Positions 24,531-34,829 of a DNA stretch of 64,000 nt are shown here, in pieces. Both the position numbers and the translations under genes were made by a program. Every line of letters starts with the position of its first letter. Positions within the stretch are counted from its first letter, which is position 1. The DNA lies in assembly GCF_014805625.2 (NCBI RefSeq), contig NW_023998415.1, positions 9,864,341 through 9,928,340 of the forward strand, in the 5' to 3' direction. Source of the stretch: Glossina fuscipes (Eukaryota; Arthropoda; Insecta; Diptera; Glossinidae). The notes beneath the pieces are model-generated. The model was not told the DNA's origin and made no database searches. It was given only the letters and a program-made list of their open reading frames with translations.

Positions 24531-25860
24531 ATCTCGCCGGTTATTTCGGTATTATTCCCATTATCTTTCACAAGACTACTTCCCGCTATGAAGGAAAGTA
24601 ACCAGGGTTATAGTTCTCCTACACTGCTGGTCGCTCTCCTTCCTGCTTTAAAATTTTTGCTGACAAAATTAATAATTTCAACATTCTAAGAACTGGTGTG
24701 CCTAGCTTACTCAAAGTTCCTCTTAGTTCTCAAGATTTTCGACAAGTTATTAAATTCTTACCAGTGAGAATCCATAATTATTCCGGCAGAAGCGTATCAC
24801 CGCTACTCAAACTTGGTCAATATCAAATGAAAGCATTTTTCACTTATCTTTAGTGATGAATTTAGGACCGATGTTTTAGGCAACGGCTTTTGGTTTCCCA
24901 ATATTAAAATCGGAGTTTACTTCTCAAATCATACATGTACCACTATATTTTCGACTGAATGTCTTGCGATCCTGTAACCGCTTATCGAGTACTCAGCCTC
25001 AAAAGAAATTCTTTATAGTATCAGTCAGTAAATCTGTCTTGTACGCTTTACAATCATTTCCGTCAGGTAAAAGTCACCCTTATAAATTAGAAATGAGACT
25101 TTATAGTCTCAAATCTGCTACATTTCGTTTCCACTTACTCTGGGTGCCCAGTCACATGCGCATTCTTAGCAACAACACTGCAGATGAAATTGCGTCTTCC
25201 AGGCCATCTCATTTTAATGACTGTGTTCTAATTCCTGCAGATATGAGGGCAATCGACAAAAAGCAGTCAGTTCTTTCTTGGCAACAGCGATGGAATAATT
25301 CACCTTATGCTCGTCGCTTACACTACGCATTCCCACAAATAAATAAAGCCCCCTGGTTTATCTATTGCGGACTCAGTCGTGACATTTTTTGTTTTATTAA
25401 CACACTAACGTTTAATCACACGAGACGTAATGGTAATCTACTTAAAATTAACATAATAAGCACTCCTTCATGTACATGGGTAGTCTTGCTATCTCCTGAT
25501 CATATCCTATTTGGTTGTCCGAATTTTGACCACTTTTGTTCGCCATTCCGCACGACGCAAATTGGGTATATGTGGTCTTCGTGACGGCAGCATTCTTGAC
25601 ATTTTACGTTGTCACAATTCAACAGCGTACTTCGCAATGTTTTCGTATTTTACATAATCTTATTAAGCATTAAGTGTCAATTTATGAAATTACACTTTTT
25701 TATCCTCGCATCAATACCTTGATATAACTTTTTATATTCATATACCACATTATATCTTACACGTAGGAATTTACTCCTCGCTATAAAAAAAAGAAAAATA
25801 ACGTGGCGGAATTGTAACACGCAAAAACTAAACAACATTAAAATAAATAAATAATATTAT
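24530..25860 (+). mobile_element. Non-LTR retrotransposon remnant (RNase H domain and 3' end)
   Basis: Frame pieces resemble the RNase H domain of a Jockey/R1-type LINE. Around 24860-24975 the frame shows FSTECLAIL with the catalytic-Glu helix; 25020-25060 shows SVSKSVLYAL, where the usual Asp of DSxSA is replaced by Ser; 25120-25200 shows FHLLWVPSHMRILSNNTADE, the conserved WVPSH..I..N..AD block. A frameshift or stop separates the first piece from the open frame 24964-25584. A 3' tail ending in AAATAAATAAATAATA closes the element near 25860. The reverse-transcriptase part is missing or too decayed to read, so the copy is inactive. Confidence 0.7.
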
Positions 25861-26017
25861 GTTACAAGTCTAACCCCAACTTTACTAAGGCCTAAACGAA
25901 GAACTCTGTGTCCAGATTGAGCATTTTTTACACATTGCAGCAAATTTTCGTTTGTTAATTTGCTGAATAGCAGAAGAAGAAGGAGCATTTAAACGAAAAC
26001 ATTTAGCAAAATAAAAG

Positions 26018-26637
26018 ATGAACGAAGTTGTCCATGGTGAAGCCTCAGAATCAGAAGATGAAGCCTTAAATATTAACCAAACAAAAGTGACTATATTCAT
26101 TTAACCCATACATTTTGGAAAATTTACATCTTTTCTTCTATTTTAGATAATTTTGGCTTCAGAGGTCACGGGTGAAGCTTCTGAATCAGATGAAGGTGAA
26201 TATAAAAAAGAGGAAGTTTAAGAATTTGATTATTATCTTGCTATTTACCAGATGTTTATGATAAAAATTTGAACACAGCAGCTGGGAACGACGCCAATAT
26301 AGATTGTTTGTATAAAAATAATTTACTACAAAGAAAATTAAGTAATTGATATTAAATTTTTTTTTTTTCAATTCGTTAATTTCCCCTCTTCTAACAACTT
26401 TCAGTAGAGACCAATGTTTGCATGTGGCGTAGTTTAAATAACTTTGTTAAGAGTTTGGTGACTACGGCCTCAAAACAGTTGCTTAATACTGATCAATTAC
26501 TTATTAAATCTCAAGTGACAATGCAAGCAGTGCAGTCGTCATTAAAAGTGGCTCAGAATAATATGAAACAATTACACGATAAATGTGATGATGTATTTAC
26601 AGCAAATTTTATCCCCAATATAAAAGTTGAGCAATAA
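26018..26637 (+). CDS. Blos3: BLOC-1 subunit 3 (Blos3)
   Basis: Subunit of biogenesis of lysosome-related organelles complex 1, acting on endosomes. Four short exons join in phase: 26018-26086, 26147-26195, 26252-26341 and 26405-26637, giving about 146 residues. The N-terminus holds two GEASESD motifs, one per exon (VVHGEASESEDE and EVTGEASESDED), the signature I recall from BLOC1S3. The C-terminal helical part contains LLQRKLIETNVCMWRSLNNF and ends NFIPNIKVEQ, predicted coiled coil. Three of the exons are too short to stand out as open frames. The 3' end is 75 bp from that of Rad9, tail to tail. The first donor (GTGACT) is weak, so an exon-1 variant is possible. Confidence 0.8.
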
Positions 26638-26712
26638 GAAAATATTACATTAATGAAAGTTTCGTTTATAAACATATCAAAGCAATAATTCTTTCATTAT
26701 AATTAAAATATC

Positions 26713-28192
26713 TTAATCTTCGGTATCAGAATTCGGAACATATACTTGACTATTAGGTGAGGGCTCCTTGAGTACATACGTGTTTTCAAAGCACCGAGTA
26801 AATACCCGACGCAATTTCGAAGTTTCCGTCCGTTGTGGTGACTGCGCTATTACTTCATCCTCGCCATCTTTCTCTCGTGACGTCATATCCGGAGCAATAT
26901 CAATGCTTTCAAACGTAACAGAATTTTTCTTACTTAAGGCAAGGCCTTCTTCATTACTGTCGTCGTTTCCTACACCTGACTGTGTGCAATTTCTGGCATA
27001 ACTCGTTGAGAAATCTGATAGACCTTTGCCATTATCAAACTGGAATAATGCCGTCGCATTACTTAAACTATACACTTCCGATAGTGCGCGCTTGGGAGTT
27101 TGAGTGTTCGTAGTTCTTCCACAGTCGCTATGTTTCCGTTTATTAGACGCAGGTGTTTTTACTGTTACAGACATGCGTTCATTTATTTCTGTCTCTCTTA
27201 ATTCCTCATAAATGCTAACATCATCAACATATAGGGTAGACATAATAAGATTACATTCAATTAAATCGACTTTTTTAATTGTCATAATAACGGGATCACC
27301 AGCACTTTCGAAATGTAAACTTATATTTTCTCCCAGTGATTCGGCAAAAGAAAGGAAAGAACGAAATTCTTTTAGTGAAAAAGTAATGGCAGTTTCCTGA
27401 GCGATATTATAATTTTCAAATTCAACAGGGCTATGAGAATATAGAAAAGCAAATTTACATTTTTCAGTAACTGCTTCCTTGCTTAGCCTTACCTTAATTT
27501 TAACTGAGAACGCATAAATCTATCGTTGACACGGGAGCCTTCAATATAATTTTTGGCCGTCAAGCCATTACTATTTACTTCGAATGTAACCTCGGCTTCC
27601 GCAGTATTAAAATTGTTTGATATATCATTAAATAACTTGTAAGAACCGACAAGTCTAGCAAAAATGCAGAATTAAAATAACGTGAAAAAGGGATGATTGC
27701 ATACTTACAAATTACTTGCCTCCTCTATAGATACCGGTGTTGAAATATTCTCCTCATCCACTATGGCTATAAGTGCATTCTTTAAAGTTTCCAGGCGACA
27801 ACTGAATTGTATTTGTAATTTTGCTGGCTCCGGCAATATACATATGTTACAACGTTCCACTTGTTGCATATTTTTAAAAATCGCCAAAGCTGCTTTCATA
27901 CCAATTTTGCAATAGTTTTCATTGTCTTCGAGAACATTATAGCTTTCAAAGAATGTCCGTTTAAAACGGAAGGTTCCCATCGCAGACTTGGACGAGTTGA
28001 ACGAACGCAATTGCAAGCCTTGGGCGTCTGCTTCTATATAAAGTTCGCTTCCAAATTTAGCCAATGACTGTATCGATTTTGCGATAGCTATACAAGGCGT
28101 AGTGACTATTATTTAAGCACATAAAAGGAAAAAGTGTAAGTCTTTCTATACAACTTACTTTTGGCATTTGCGCCGCTCAAAGAGCATTTCAT
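26713..28192 (-). CDS. Rad9: Rad9, subunit of the 9-1-1 checkpoint clamp
   Basis: PCNA-like protein forming the Rad9-Rad1-Hus1 DNA-damage clamp in the nucleus. Exons on the minus strand: 28159-28192 (MKCSLSGANAK), 27709-28105, 27493-27654 and 26713-27430, joining in phase to about 436 residues. The first exon is only 34 nt. The Rad9 PCNA-fold domains run through roughly residue 270: SLAKFGSELYIEADAQGLQL near the N-terminus and ITFSLKEFRSFLSFAES in the second half match the family strongly. The remaining tail is acidic and serine-rich (for example PNSQVYVPNSDTED at the C-terminus), as expected for the phosphorylated tail that recruits TopBP1-type partners. The 63-bp last intron (27431-27492) can be mistaken for a frameshift. 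Confidence 0.9.
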
Positions 28193-28606
28193 TTGTTTAT
28201 TTTAAAATCTTTTATTCTCAAAATCATGAAAAATCTTTTAAGGAAGCAATTGCTTCAATACGTCTTTGCTTTCAGTGTGTCCAAAGTATTATATCCGGAG
28301 TTAAATTTTTAATTTTTCAATACAATAAATATGAAAATTATAGCAACACTGTGAAATCCTGCAATTCTGCATAAACCCGCAAATTTGCATCACCATTACA
28401 AAAATTCACAGTACTCAAATACCTCTTTTATTATACGCTTAAGGCTTACTTAGTCAATCGGGCATTGCGATACAACAATGTATATATCGTAATCCATCAT
28501 AGTGATTTGGTATCGTAAATTCGTTAGAAAAAATCTCGCTTATTCGTAGTGAATCTGAACGAAAACAGGTTTTACCTTTTTACTTAACTCATTTCACTCT
28601 ATATTC
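28193..28606. other. Rad9 upstream region
   Basis: AT-rich sequence before the SINE insertion; it should hold the Rad9 promoter. No recognisable element was seen. Confidence 0.4.
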
Positions 28607-28815
28607 ATTTAAAGAAACTTTTATTATTAATTATTATTATTATAAATTTAGCCAGAGAATAAATTCTAAAGCTAAAGTCTTAAAGCACTAGCATCTAAGG
28701 CTTTCGGCTTTTATTAAAAACTCTACCGCACTTGAGATTTGAACCCACGACCATTGAGAGTTGCCAGTCGAGACTTTTGCCTACTCGGCCACTCAGGCGG
28801 ATTTAAAGAAACTTT
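28607..28815 (-). mobile_element. Full-length tRNA-derived SINE with 15-bp target-site duplication
   Basis: The element occupies 28622-28800 and reads on the minus strand. Its 5' end CCGCCTGAGTGGCCGAGTAG contains a good pol III A box (TGGCCGAGTAG), and GTGGGTTCAAATC about 45 nt later is a B box, as in class II (Leu/Ser-type) tRNAs. The unrelated body ends in TAA repeats. The identical words ATTTAAAGAAACTTT at 28607-28621 and 28801-28815 are the target-site duplication, showing LINE-driven insertion. Truncated relatives are at 4127 and 45788. Confidence 0.85.
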
Positions 28816-30239
28816 AAATTTAGCAAGAGTATAAAAAGATGTTCAAAGAACCTTAGAGCTAACATGTGTGGGGAATATTCGGTTTAGTGAAAGACGAAAT
28901 AAAATGTAAACATGAGAATTTTTATTTATATTTATCCTGCACGTGCTATTGTTGTTTTCAAAAATTCTACAATTTTTAAAAATGTGTTTTCAAATTGAAC
29001 AAACCGTTATTTTGAAATAGCTACTATGGAAGCAATTGGCGTCTTACTAGACTTAATAAAATTATTTGCTGTAATTAAGTGAAACTAAACATAGTGTACG
29101 CATCGGTTTACTAATACGATCCCTGTTAGCAATGAAATTTTAATTTCAGGTTATTCCCAATTTATTCCACCATTTTCCCCCCAATTTCAAATAAATAATA
29201 AAATTTTGGAACAAATTTGTAGGAAGATTTGACGAATATGTATACCTATATAGGTGGTAAGTTCTGCGAAACATGTTCACAGGATCGAGAAGTTATAAAC
29301 GAAACTATGGGAAAATTATTGTTTCTCATTTATGGGCAGATTGCAGCCATTTTTTTAGCATTGAACTGTTAATCGACAAAAAAATGGTTATGTCAAATTT
29401 CAGTTTCCTCCCTTCATTTTTACGGATGTGATGAGTCAACAAAAAAAGGGCAATCAAAATGATTCCTTTGGTAGACATAGATACATACAAAACGTCGGCA
29501 GTTCTAGAATTGAAGATATTTTAGGTAAAAAATGTAATTTGTTATATAGCGAAAGATAGTTGGGCGTTTACCATTATTTAAATATATATAAAATGAAAAT
29601 GAAAATAGATACAAGAAATTAATCAATAATATTCTGTAAAGAGTGATCATTTTTTATCAAAATACGACCGCTCGGTACCTGAAAAAGGTACAACGCATGG
29701 AGAAATCAAAAAAAGTAGCCATTTAAGGCACTCACATACCGAAAACCTCTGGAAACACTCTAACAGGAACAGTTATAATCAAAAATACAAGAAAAGATGG
29801 CCGACGAAGATATCAATTTTGCTAAATTTGAACCACATTAGCAAGTTTTTGGTCGTCGCTTAATTAGGGATCTTATGGAAAGTATTCCTCTGCATGGAAT
29901 AAGTTGTAAATATTTGGTATCTTATCATAAAATTCAAAGGCAATAAACTTCGTAGAGCTAAACCGACTGATTTTGAAATGTAAACTTTTAGGATTGATTT
30001 AAAATAAGTCAAGGAAAATCCGAACGTTCTAGGTTTAATTTAACTTAATTGCTTGTCAATCCTGGCTACGACCACTGAAAAAGGTATTCTTAGTTTAGAA
30101 AACTTCTGTGCAATTTTTGTAAGAAGTTTATCTGCTCCATATATACACAGATTAAAAAATTATTTCATTTAATGTTTTAATTTTCATTAATTATAATTTA
30201 TTTTATTTATTTCTTTAATATATTTGTTTTCGAACAATA
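28816..30239. other. Intergenic, nothing recognised
   Basis: AT-rich DNA with no supported exon, RNA or repeat terminus. Confidence 0.4.
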
Positions 30240-30840
30240 ATAACCAGGCTCAAGGTCAATTTTGAATATTACAAATATTTGCGGGTCATTCTTATTTGCG
30301 GATGAGATTCTTCCTTTTAGCACTTATAGTAGCAATTGTGATGGGCTTTTAGAATTGTTATTGGCGAATATTCTAGTCATCAACCTATCTAAATCAAAAC
30401 TAATGTTTTATGGTAATATTAATCATCCCCATGTGGATATCCTTATTGGTGACAACGTAGACAACAATAGATACTTGTTGACTTTCTTAAGTGCTTACAC
30501 ACATATATTGACCATCGTCTCATTTTTGAGAAGCACATAGATTCCATACATAGAAAAATTGTAGTAACCTAGCGAACTATTTATTTTAAGATGTTTTATT
30601 CACCACAATTGGTCCAATATAAACTAGCCTACGGTCTTCTAACGCCGCAGATGCTATACGGCTTACAATTTTTTTTGTATTTCCCTTATAGTACAACTTA
30701 TGCTCTACTTTTTAATTCATAATCCTTATACTTAATATAGTATTTATCTTTATGCACTCATGTACTGGCCTACATCCACAGGCCATCGAAGGGGCTTCAT
30801 GTAGTGCGCGCCAATTGAATTAAATAAATAATATAATATA
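30240..30840 (+). mobile_element. Non-LTR retrotransposon reverse-transcriptase remnant
   Basis: The open piece 30262-30540 contains LFADEILPFSTYSSNCDGLL, the catalytic YADD/FADD block of LINE reverse transcriptase with its second Asp changed to Glu, followed by NLSKSKLMFYG. Across a frame change (about 30500-30670) come HIDHRLIFEKHIDSIHRKI-type and YGLLTPQMLYG words typical of the RT thumb region of Jockey-like elements. It ends in an AATAAATAATA tail near 30835. Inactive. Confidence 0.65.
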
Positions 30841-30869
30841 CTTTATGAGATCTAAATTAAAGTGCCCAG

Positions 30870-30875
30870 TTTATT
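30870..30875 (-). terminator. Poly(A) signal of the snoRNA host gene
   Basis: AATAAA on the minus strand within the last exon. Confidence 0.5.
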
Positions 30876-31015
30876 AAAAGCTGCCTCTTGGAAATTTTTT
30901 GTTATAAGCATTTTCTTTCTCCGATACTTCCGAACCATCTAAAAAAAAGCAAAGAATAAAAAAATAGTTAACAAATTAGGCAAAAAAAGGGGAAAATATA
31001 ATTTGATTTAGAATT

Positions 31016-31090
31016 TTAATCAGTTAGAAAAAATGTTTTACATGTTTCATTCAAATGAACTATACTACAGGATAATTAATCATCATTTAT
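31016..31090 (-). ncRNA. Box C/D snoRNA in host intron 5
   Basis: Perfect C box ATGATGA (31086-31080) and D box CTGA (31023-31020), 57 nt between them, ending 81 nt before the 3' splice site. The guide upstream of D is U-rich; I found no target from memory. Confidence 0.7.
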
Positions 31091-31678
31091 TGGATATAGA
31101 ATAATCAAATTGGCTTAGAAACGAGAAAAACTTACCTGTTAATCGAGCAGGAAGATAGAATAAAATCCCCAAGTTACACTCTGTAAATAAAAATGAAATA
31201 TTATTAACATCTTAGATATGGGAAACACAGGGTCTTTGGACAAATTATTTCATCTTTTGGTTAAATTAAAATGCGAAAATCAACACAGGTTATTCTAATC
31301 GAAATGATCACCACGTTTGAAAACAAAAAAAAAAAATGTATATATTCGCCACTAATTATAAAATTTTTGAAGTCTCTCTAATCAATTCAGAGACGAACAT
31401 AATAAATTGTTCGAAACGAACGAACATACGACTTGATTTGCACTAAATAAAGTTTTATTAATTTATGACAAATCAATTCTATAATGACTGCAAGGTACTT
31501 GCGCAAAAAAAGAAAATGTCCAAACATGAATAAATGAAGAGAGCTTACCTTGGATTTATGCACCTCAAACTTTTCATCCAGACTCTATTAAGCTAGAAAC
31601 AAAAGAAGTAAAGACGGAACATTTAGACCTGTGCACTGTTTTTATTATAGTTTGAAGCTATTTTTAAATAAATTTATT

Positions 31679-31768
31679 GGAATCAGCAATGTGACGTAAC
31701 AGCATGGTTTATAAAATTGGGTTCACTCAGAAGAGGGATCCTGACAATAGGCATAAATCATCACTTCC
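31679..31768 (-). ncRNA. Box C/D snoRNA in host intron 3
   Basis: C box GTGATGA (31764-31758), D' box CTGA (31730-31727) and D box CTGA (31686-31683), closed by a perfect GGAA/TTCC terminal stem directly flanking the C and D boxes. It lies 86 nt before the 3' splice site and is the clearest of the set. Confidence 0.8.
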
Positions 31769-31956
31769 ACCTTTTTTTTTTTGATATTTAAAACTACATA
31801 TTTTCATTATATTTACCTGCCGCTTTAAGTTAACGCAGTCTTCTTCTCACATGAAAACTTAGCCGAAATCGAACAGCGACTGAAAATAACAAAAATTTCA
31901 TGATGAAGTTGATGAAGAAGTGTGTTCAATATTTAACCCTGCCATAAAATCTATTT

Positions 31957-32034
31957 ATTTTCAGAATCCTTTTGGTTTAAATAAATAAGGAATCAACAAT
32001 CTGTTTATTCAGTGTAAGGATAATCATCATGTTA
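31957..32034 (-). ncRNA. Box C/D snoRNA in host intron 2
   Basis: C box ATGATGA (32030-32024), a CTGA at 32012-32009 that may be D', and D box CTGA (31964-31961), about 80 nt before the 3' splice site. The terminal stem is weak. Confidence 0.65.
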
Positions 32035-32577
32035 GACTTATTTGTCAACGAAAGTCTTTACAAATTACAATTAAGTAATCTATTGAGGACATGCCGCTCC
32101 ATTCCCCATCGATATTTCAAAGCAAACAATTGTAAAATTGTTCACAGAAAGAAACCAGCCGATCCATATATTAAATGAGTAACCTAAAATTGAGTTAATA
32201 TGTGCTTGTGTGTAAATGGCTTCTGTTGGAGATGGAACACAAACCAAGAAAAAGTAATTAGTTGTTCGAAAATATGCGCCTTAAAATTTAATAGACTCCT
32301 GGTGCGGCTTTGTATAGCATGTGTAAGGTCCTTATTCACAAATGAAATTATGTATAAGATACATTTGTTCGGCAGAATAATATACGGATACAGTATTGTT
32401 ACAATTTTCTGTTAGAATGCTGTGCTCGATATGGATTTCACTTACCTCAAAATAACAAAATCAACATTAACCTGTCGGCTCAACATAACCTAAAATTGAA
32501 ACAAAATGTAATTACATTAATAAAGATGAAAAATAATAAGTAGAATAAATGGATAATGAAATTAAATCACTTTTCGA

Positions 32578-32668
32578 AATTTATCAGTTGGCCGTTCTTG
32601 TATATCCTCAATTCATAGTTTAAACAAAAACTGCTTCAATTCGGAAGGAGAACACTCATCAGAAAGTT
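32578..32668 (-). ncRNA. Box C/D snoRNA in host intron 1, likely 18S guide
   Basis: C box CTGATGA (32662-32656, first base off consensus) and D box CTGA (32587-32584). Just upstream of D the RNA reads AAGAACGGCCA, complementary over 11 nt to the conserved 18S rRNA segment UGGCCGUUCUU. The D+5 rule points to the first C of GGCC. A human methylation (recalled as Cm1272, guided by SNORD66) lies in this segment; that match needs checking. Confidence 0.75.
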
Positions 32669-32880
32669 GTCAAGTTAGTAATTTTTTACAGAAAATAAAA
32701 GAAGACTTTACTTACTTTCATTGAAAATGGCTAGAGGAAATATTGAAAACTACTGATTTACGGTATCATCCAATGAAGACTTCTCTTAAAAACTTTATGT
32801 TGAATAAGAGCACAGTTGATACAACCTCCTTGCTTGAACGCCATTATGAAAATGAACGATTCTATTAACGCCACGTTTTG

Positions 32881-33738
32881 CTTAACATCAAACGATGAAG
32901 TTGGTGGTGTTTAAAAAAAAACACATAACTGTTTGTAAGGGTTTAGGCTTACCACATTACGTTTTTATTCCTTAGTGATCCCACATACAGTGACGCAGTA
33001 TTCCTTTATTCAATATGAAAATGCATGGTTTGCCGACTTTTTACGAAACTTTTTAGGAGTAAGCAAACTATACGGTTTTACATGTATAAATACGAGTAAA
33101 ACAAAAATAAAGCACAAAAAGAAACATATACAAATTACTTAGAATTTATTTGCTTAATTTGTTTCTGTATTATACTATTTCAAACGTTTCTATGTTATGT
33201 GAATTTAAATTTTCGTTAGCACGCTGTATTATTTTATAAGGAATGAAAGCAACAAGCAACACCGACGATTTATTTTCAAATCAAAACGTTTATATTATTC
33301 ATTTGCTTTGATTCACTGCGTCAATGAAGTTCACCTCCTTGCTTCTTGTTTTATACTTATTTCTCTTTATTCGTTATTTTTCATTAATCAACCAAAATTT
33401 TATTTGCTTTTCAACTAATTTTCTTATGGTCATTTTTCATGTATTTATGTATAAACCATATATTTTCGCCCATATATAGATTTTCTTATTTTTTCTTGTA
33501 AAATAGCGTGATGACGCCGCTTTTTAATTCCTTTATCATTATGATTTTTTAACTCGAAAAGAAAATAACGTATAACTGCTTTAAGGCCTAAATGAAAAAA
33601 AAAATTTTGTTGTATGGCAACTTATTTGGAATAGAATACATAGTATACATGGTAAATAGTAAAATATATAAGCTTACAAATTTTGTTAGTTGGTTTTTCT
33701 TTTATTTTTCATTACGAGTAAATTTTAAATATATAAAA
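32881..33738. other. Intergenic between snoRNA host gene and Torip
   Basis: The two genes are divergent and their promoters should lie here. AT-rich. An in-frame ATG at 33592 would add 49 residues to Torip, but that stretch looks like untranslated sequence. Confidence 0.4.
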
Positions 33739-34771
33739 ATGTTGGGCATTGAGTCACGTAGCTCAATACATAGGGAACCTCCATTGTCCAAAGAGTCACC
33801 GTCGGAAGCAACTTCAAGTGACTCAGGTGAATCAGATGATGAACATTTAAATAGCGACCGTCCTAAACCATCGAAACATTCGAAATCTGAAACTGACCGG
33901 GTTATAAAAGGATTAAGCAAAGAAGGCGACGTAGTGTCTGAAAATAAACCTAAGGTTCAAAAAAAAACCATAACATACAGTCCACTAATGGGCGCTGTGT
34001 TTGTAATGGTGTCGGGCGTGGTGTTGACCACCTTGTTTACTCCTGTGCACCTTATTTGGCGGCGTGCGTCTAATCCTAAAAACTGTTCTTACCAAGAACT
34101 AAAAATGCAGTATACAGGCTTAAACCCCAATGTGTGGATCAGTTTAGAATCTGGAATTGAAAATATATTGAATAAAGTTAGCTCCAAATCGGCCAACTAT
34201 TTATTTATTTACGATAATGGAGATGTCCAATCTATAGTCAAGGAAATGGCTACACATGCCGCTAAGTGTTTTGATAATAGCCAACAGCTTGTTGAAATGG
34301 GTAAAGAGGATTTCAATTCTAAGGAAGCAATTACCGATTATGGAAAAATCATCGAACGGTTCAAAGCGAAAATTAAAAGTAGTAATGTAGTATTAATAGT
34401 TAATCTTAATGAGGTTGGCGATGTTGATAACGATGTATTATCTAAAAAGTAACGATGGTCTCCATTTACAGGTACCGGGAGAAACTGCAGAAGCTCTCCA
34501 TTTTATTTGTGACACAGAAAATCCTCTTCGTGAAGATTTAGTGGTATTTTTGACATTAAGAATGCCGACGATTCGAAACGGTATGATCAACTATATATTA
34601 AAATATTTATGTTCGTAACAAACTTTATCGTCTTCTTCTCCCAAAGAGAATGCCCAAAATAAGGTCGAAAAAGAGTTGGCAAAAATGTGGAGTCCTAAAT
34701 TAACGACTAATGTATTAAATGCTTTGATTACACGTGTTGCTGATTCCGTTATAAATCTGCAGCAAAAATGA
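33739..34771 (+). CDS. Torip: Torsin-interacting protein, LAP1/LULL1-like
   Basis: Membrane protein of nuclear envelope and ER that activates the AAA+ ATPase torsin through a luminal domain. Exons 33739-34413, 34472-34580 and 34647-34771 join in phase to about 302 residues. A charged serine-rich nucleoplasmic/cytosolic tail is followed by one membrane segment near residues 83-107 (MGAVFVMVSGVVLTTLF), then the luminal LAP1C-type domain (GLNPNVWISLESGIENIL, LHFICDTENP, LVVFLTLRM). In the last exon LITRVADSVINL aligns with the human segment that carries the activating arginine finger, so that Arg appears conserved. The start at 33739 is preferred over the in-frame ATG at 33592. The first donor (GAG|GTTGGC) is poor; without splicing the protein would stop soon after. 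Confidence 0.8.
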
Positions 34772-34809
34772 GAAAAATGATTATTTTTAACAAAAATTTT
34801 TAAGAAATC

Positions 34810-34815
34810 AATAAA
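34810..34815 (+). terminator. Poly(A) signal of Torip
   Basis: AATAAA 39 bp after the stop codon. Confidence 0.7.
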
Positions 34816-34829
34816 ACTGTACATTTTTA

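Larger units (their letters stand above)
30855..32880 (-). ncRNA. Multi-exon snoRNA host gene (UHG-like)
   Basis: Six small exons with strong splice sites lie on the minus strand: up to about 32880-32716 (5' end uncertain), 32446-32489 (44 nt), 31817-31879 (63 nt), 31549-31592 (44 nt), 31136-31180 (45 nt), and 30938 to about 30855, with AATAAA at 30875-30870. Donors are GTAAGT, GTAAGTG, GTAAAT, GTAAGC and GTAAGT. No long reading frame survives splicing: exon 4 closes the only frame that is open in exons 5 and 6. Four of the five introns contain a box C/D snoRNA, each 80-90 nt upstream of its 3' splice site, the arrangement of U-snoRNA host genes in flies and vertebrates. Short peptides cannot be excluded. 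Confidence 0.75.

Noticed and set aside
27431..27492. Apparent frameshift in Rad9 after SQLKL
   Set aside because: A 62-bp intron (GTAAGG to CATAG) restores the frame and gives the expected SPVEFENYNIAQETAITF.
28720..28800. tRNA gene on the minus strand
   Set aside because: Although A and B boxes are present, the cloverleaf is degenerate, and the sequence continues into a SINE body with a target-site duplication.
30938..31180. Possible small protein from the last two snoRNA-host exons (GILFYLPARLTDGSEVSEKE)
   Set aside because: The frame is open only in exons 5-6; exon 4 has stops in the required phase and there is no ATG, so it is more likely chance.
33592..33738. Upstream in-frame ATG that would extend Torip by 49 residues
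   Set aside because: The extension is AT-biased, Lys/Ile/Phe/Tyr-rich and unlike the rest of the nucleoplasmic tail; 33739 gives a normal N-terminus.
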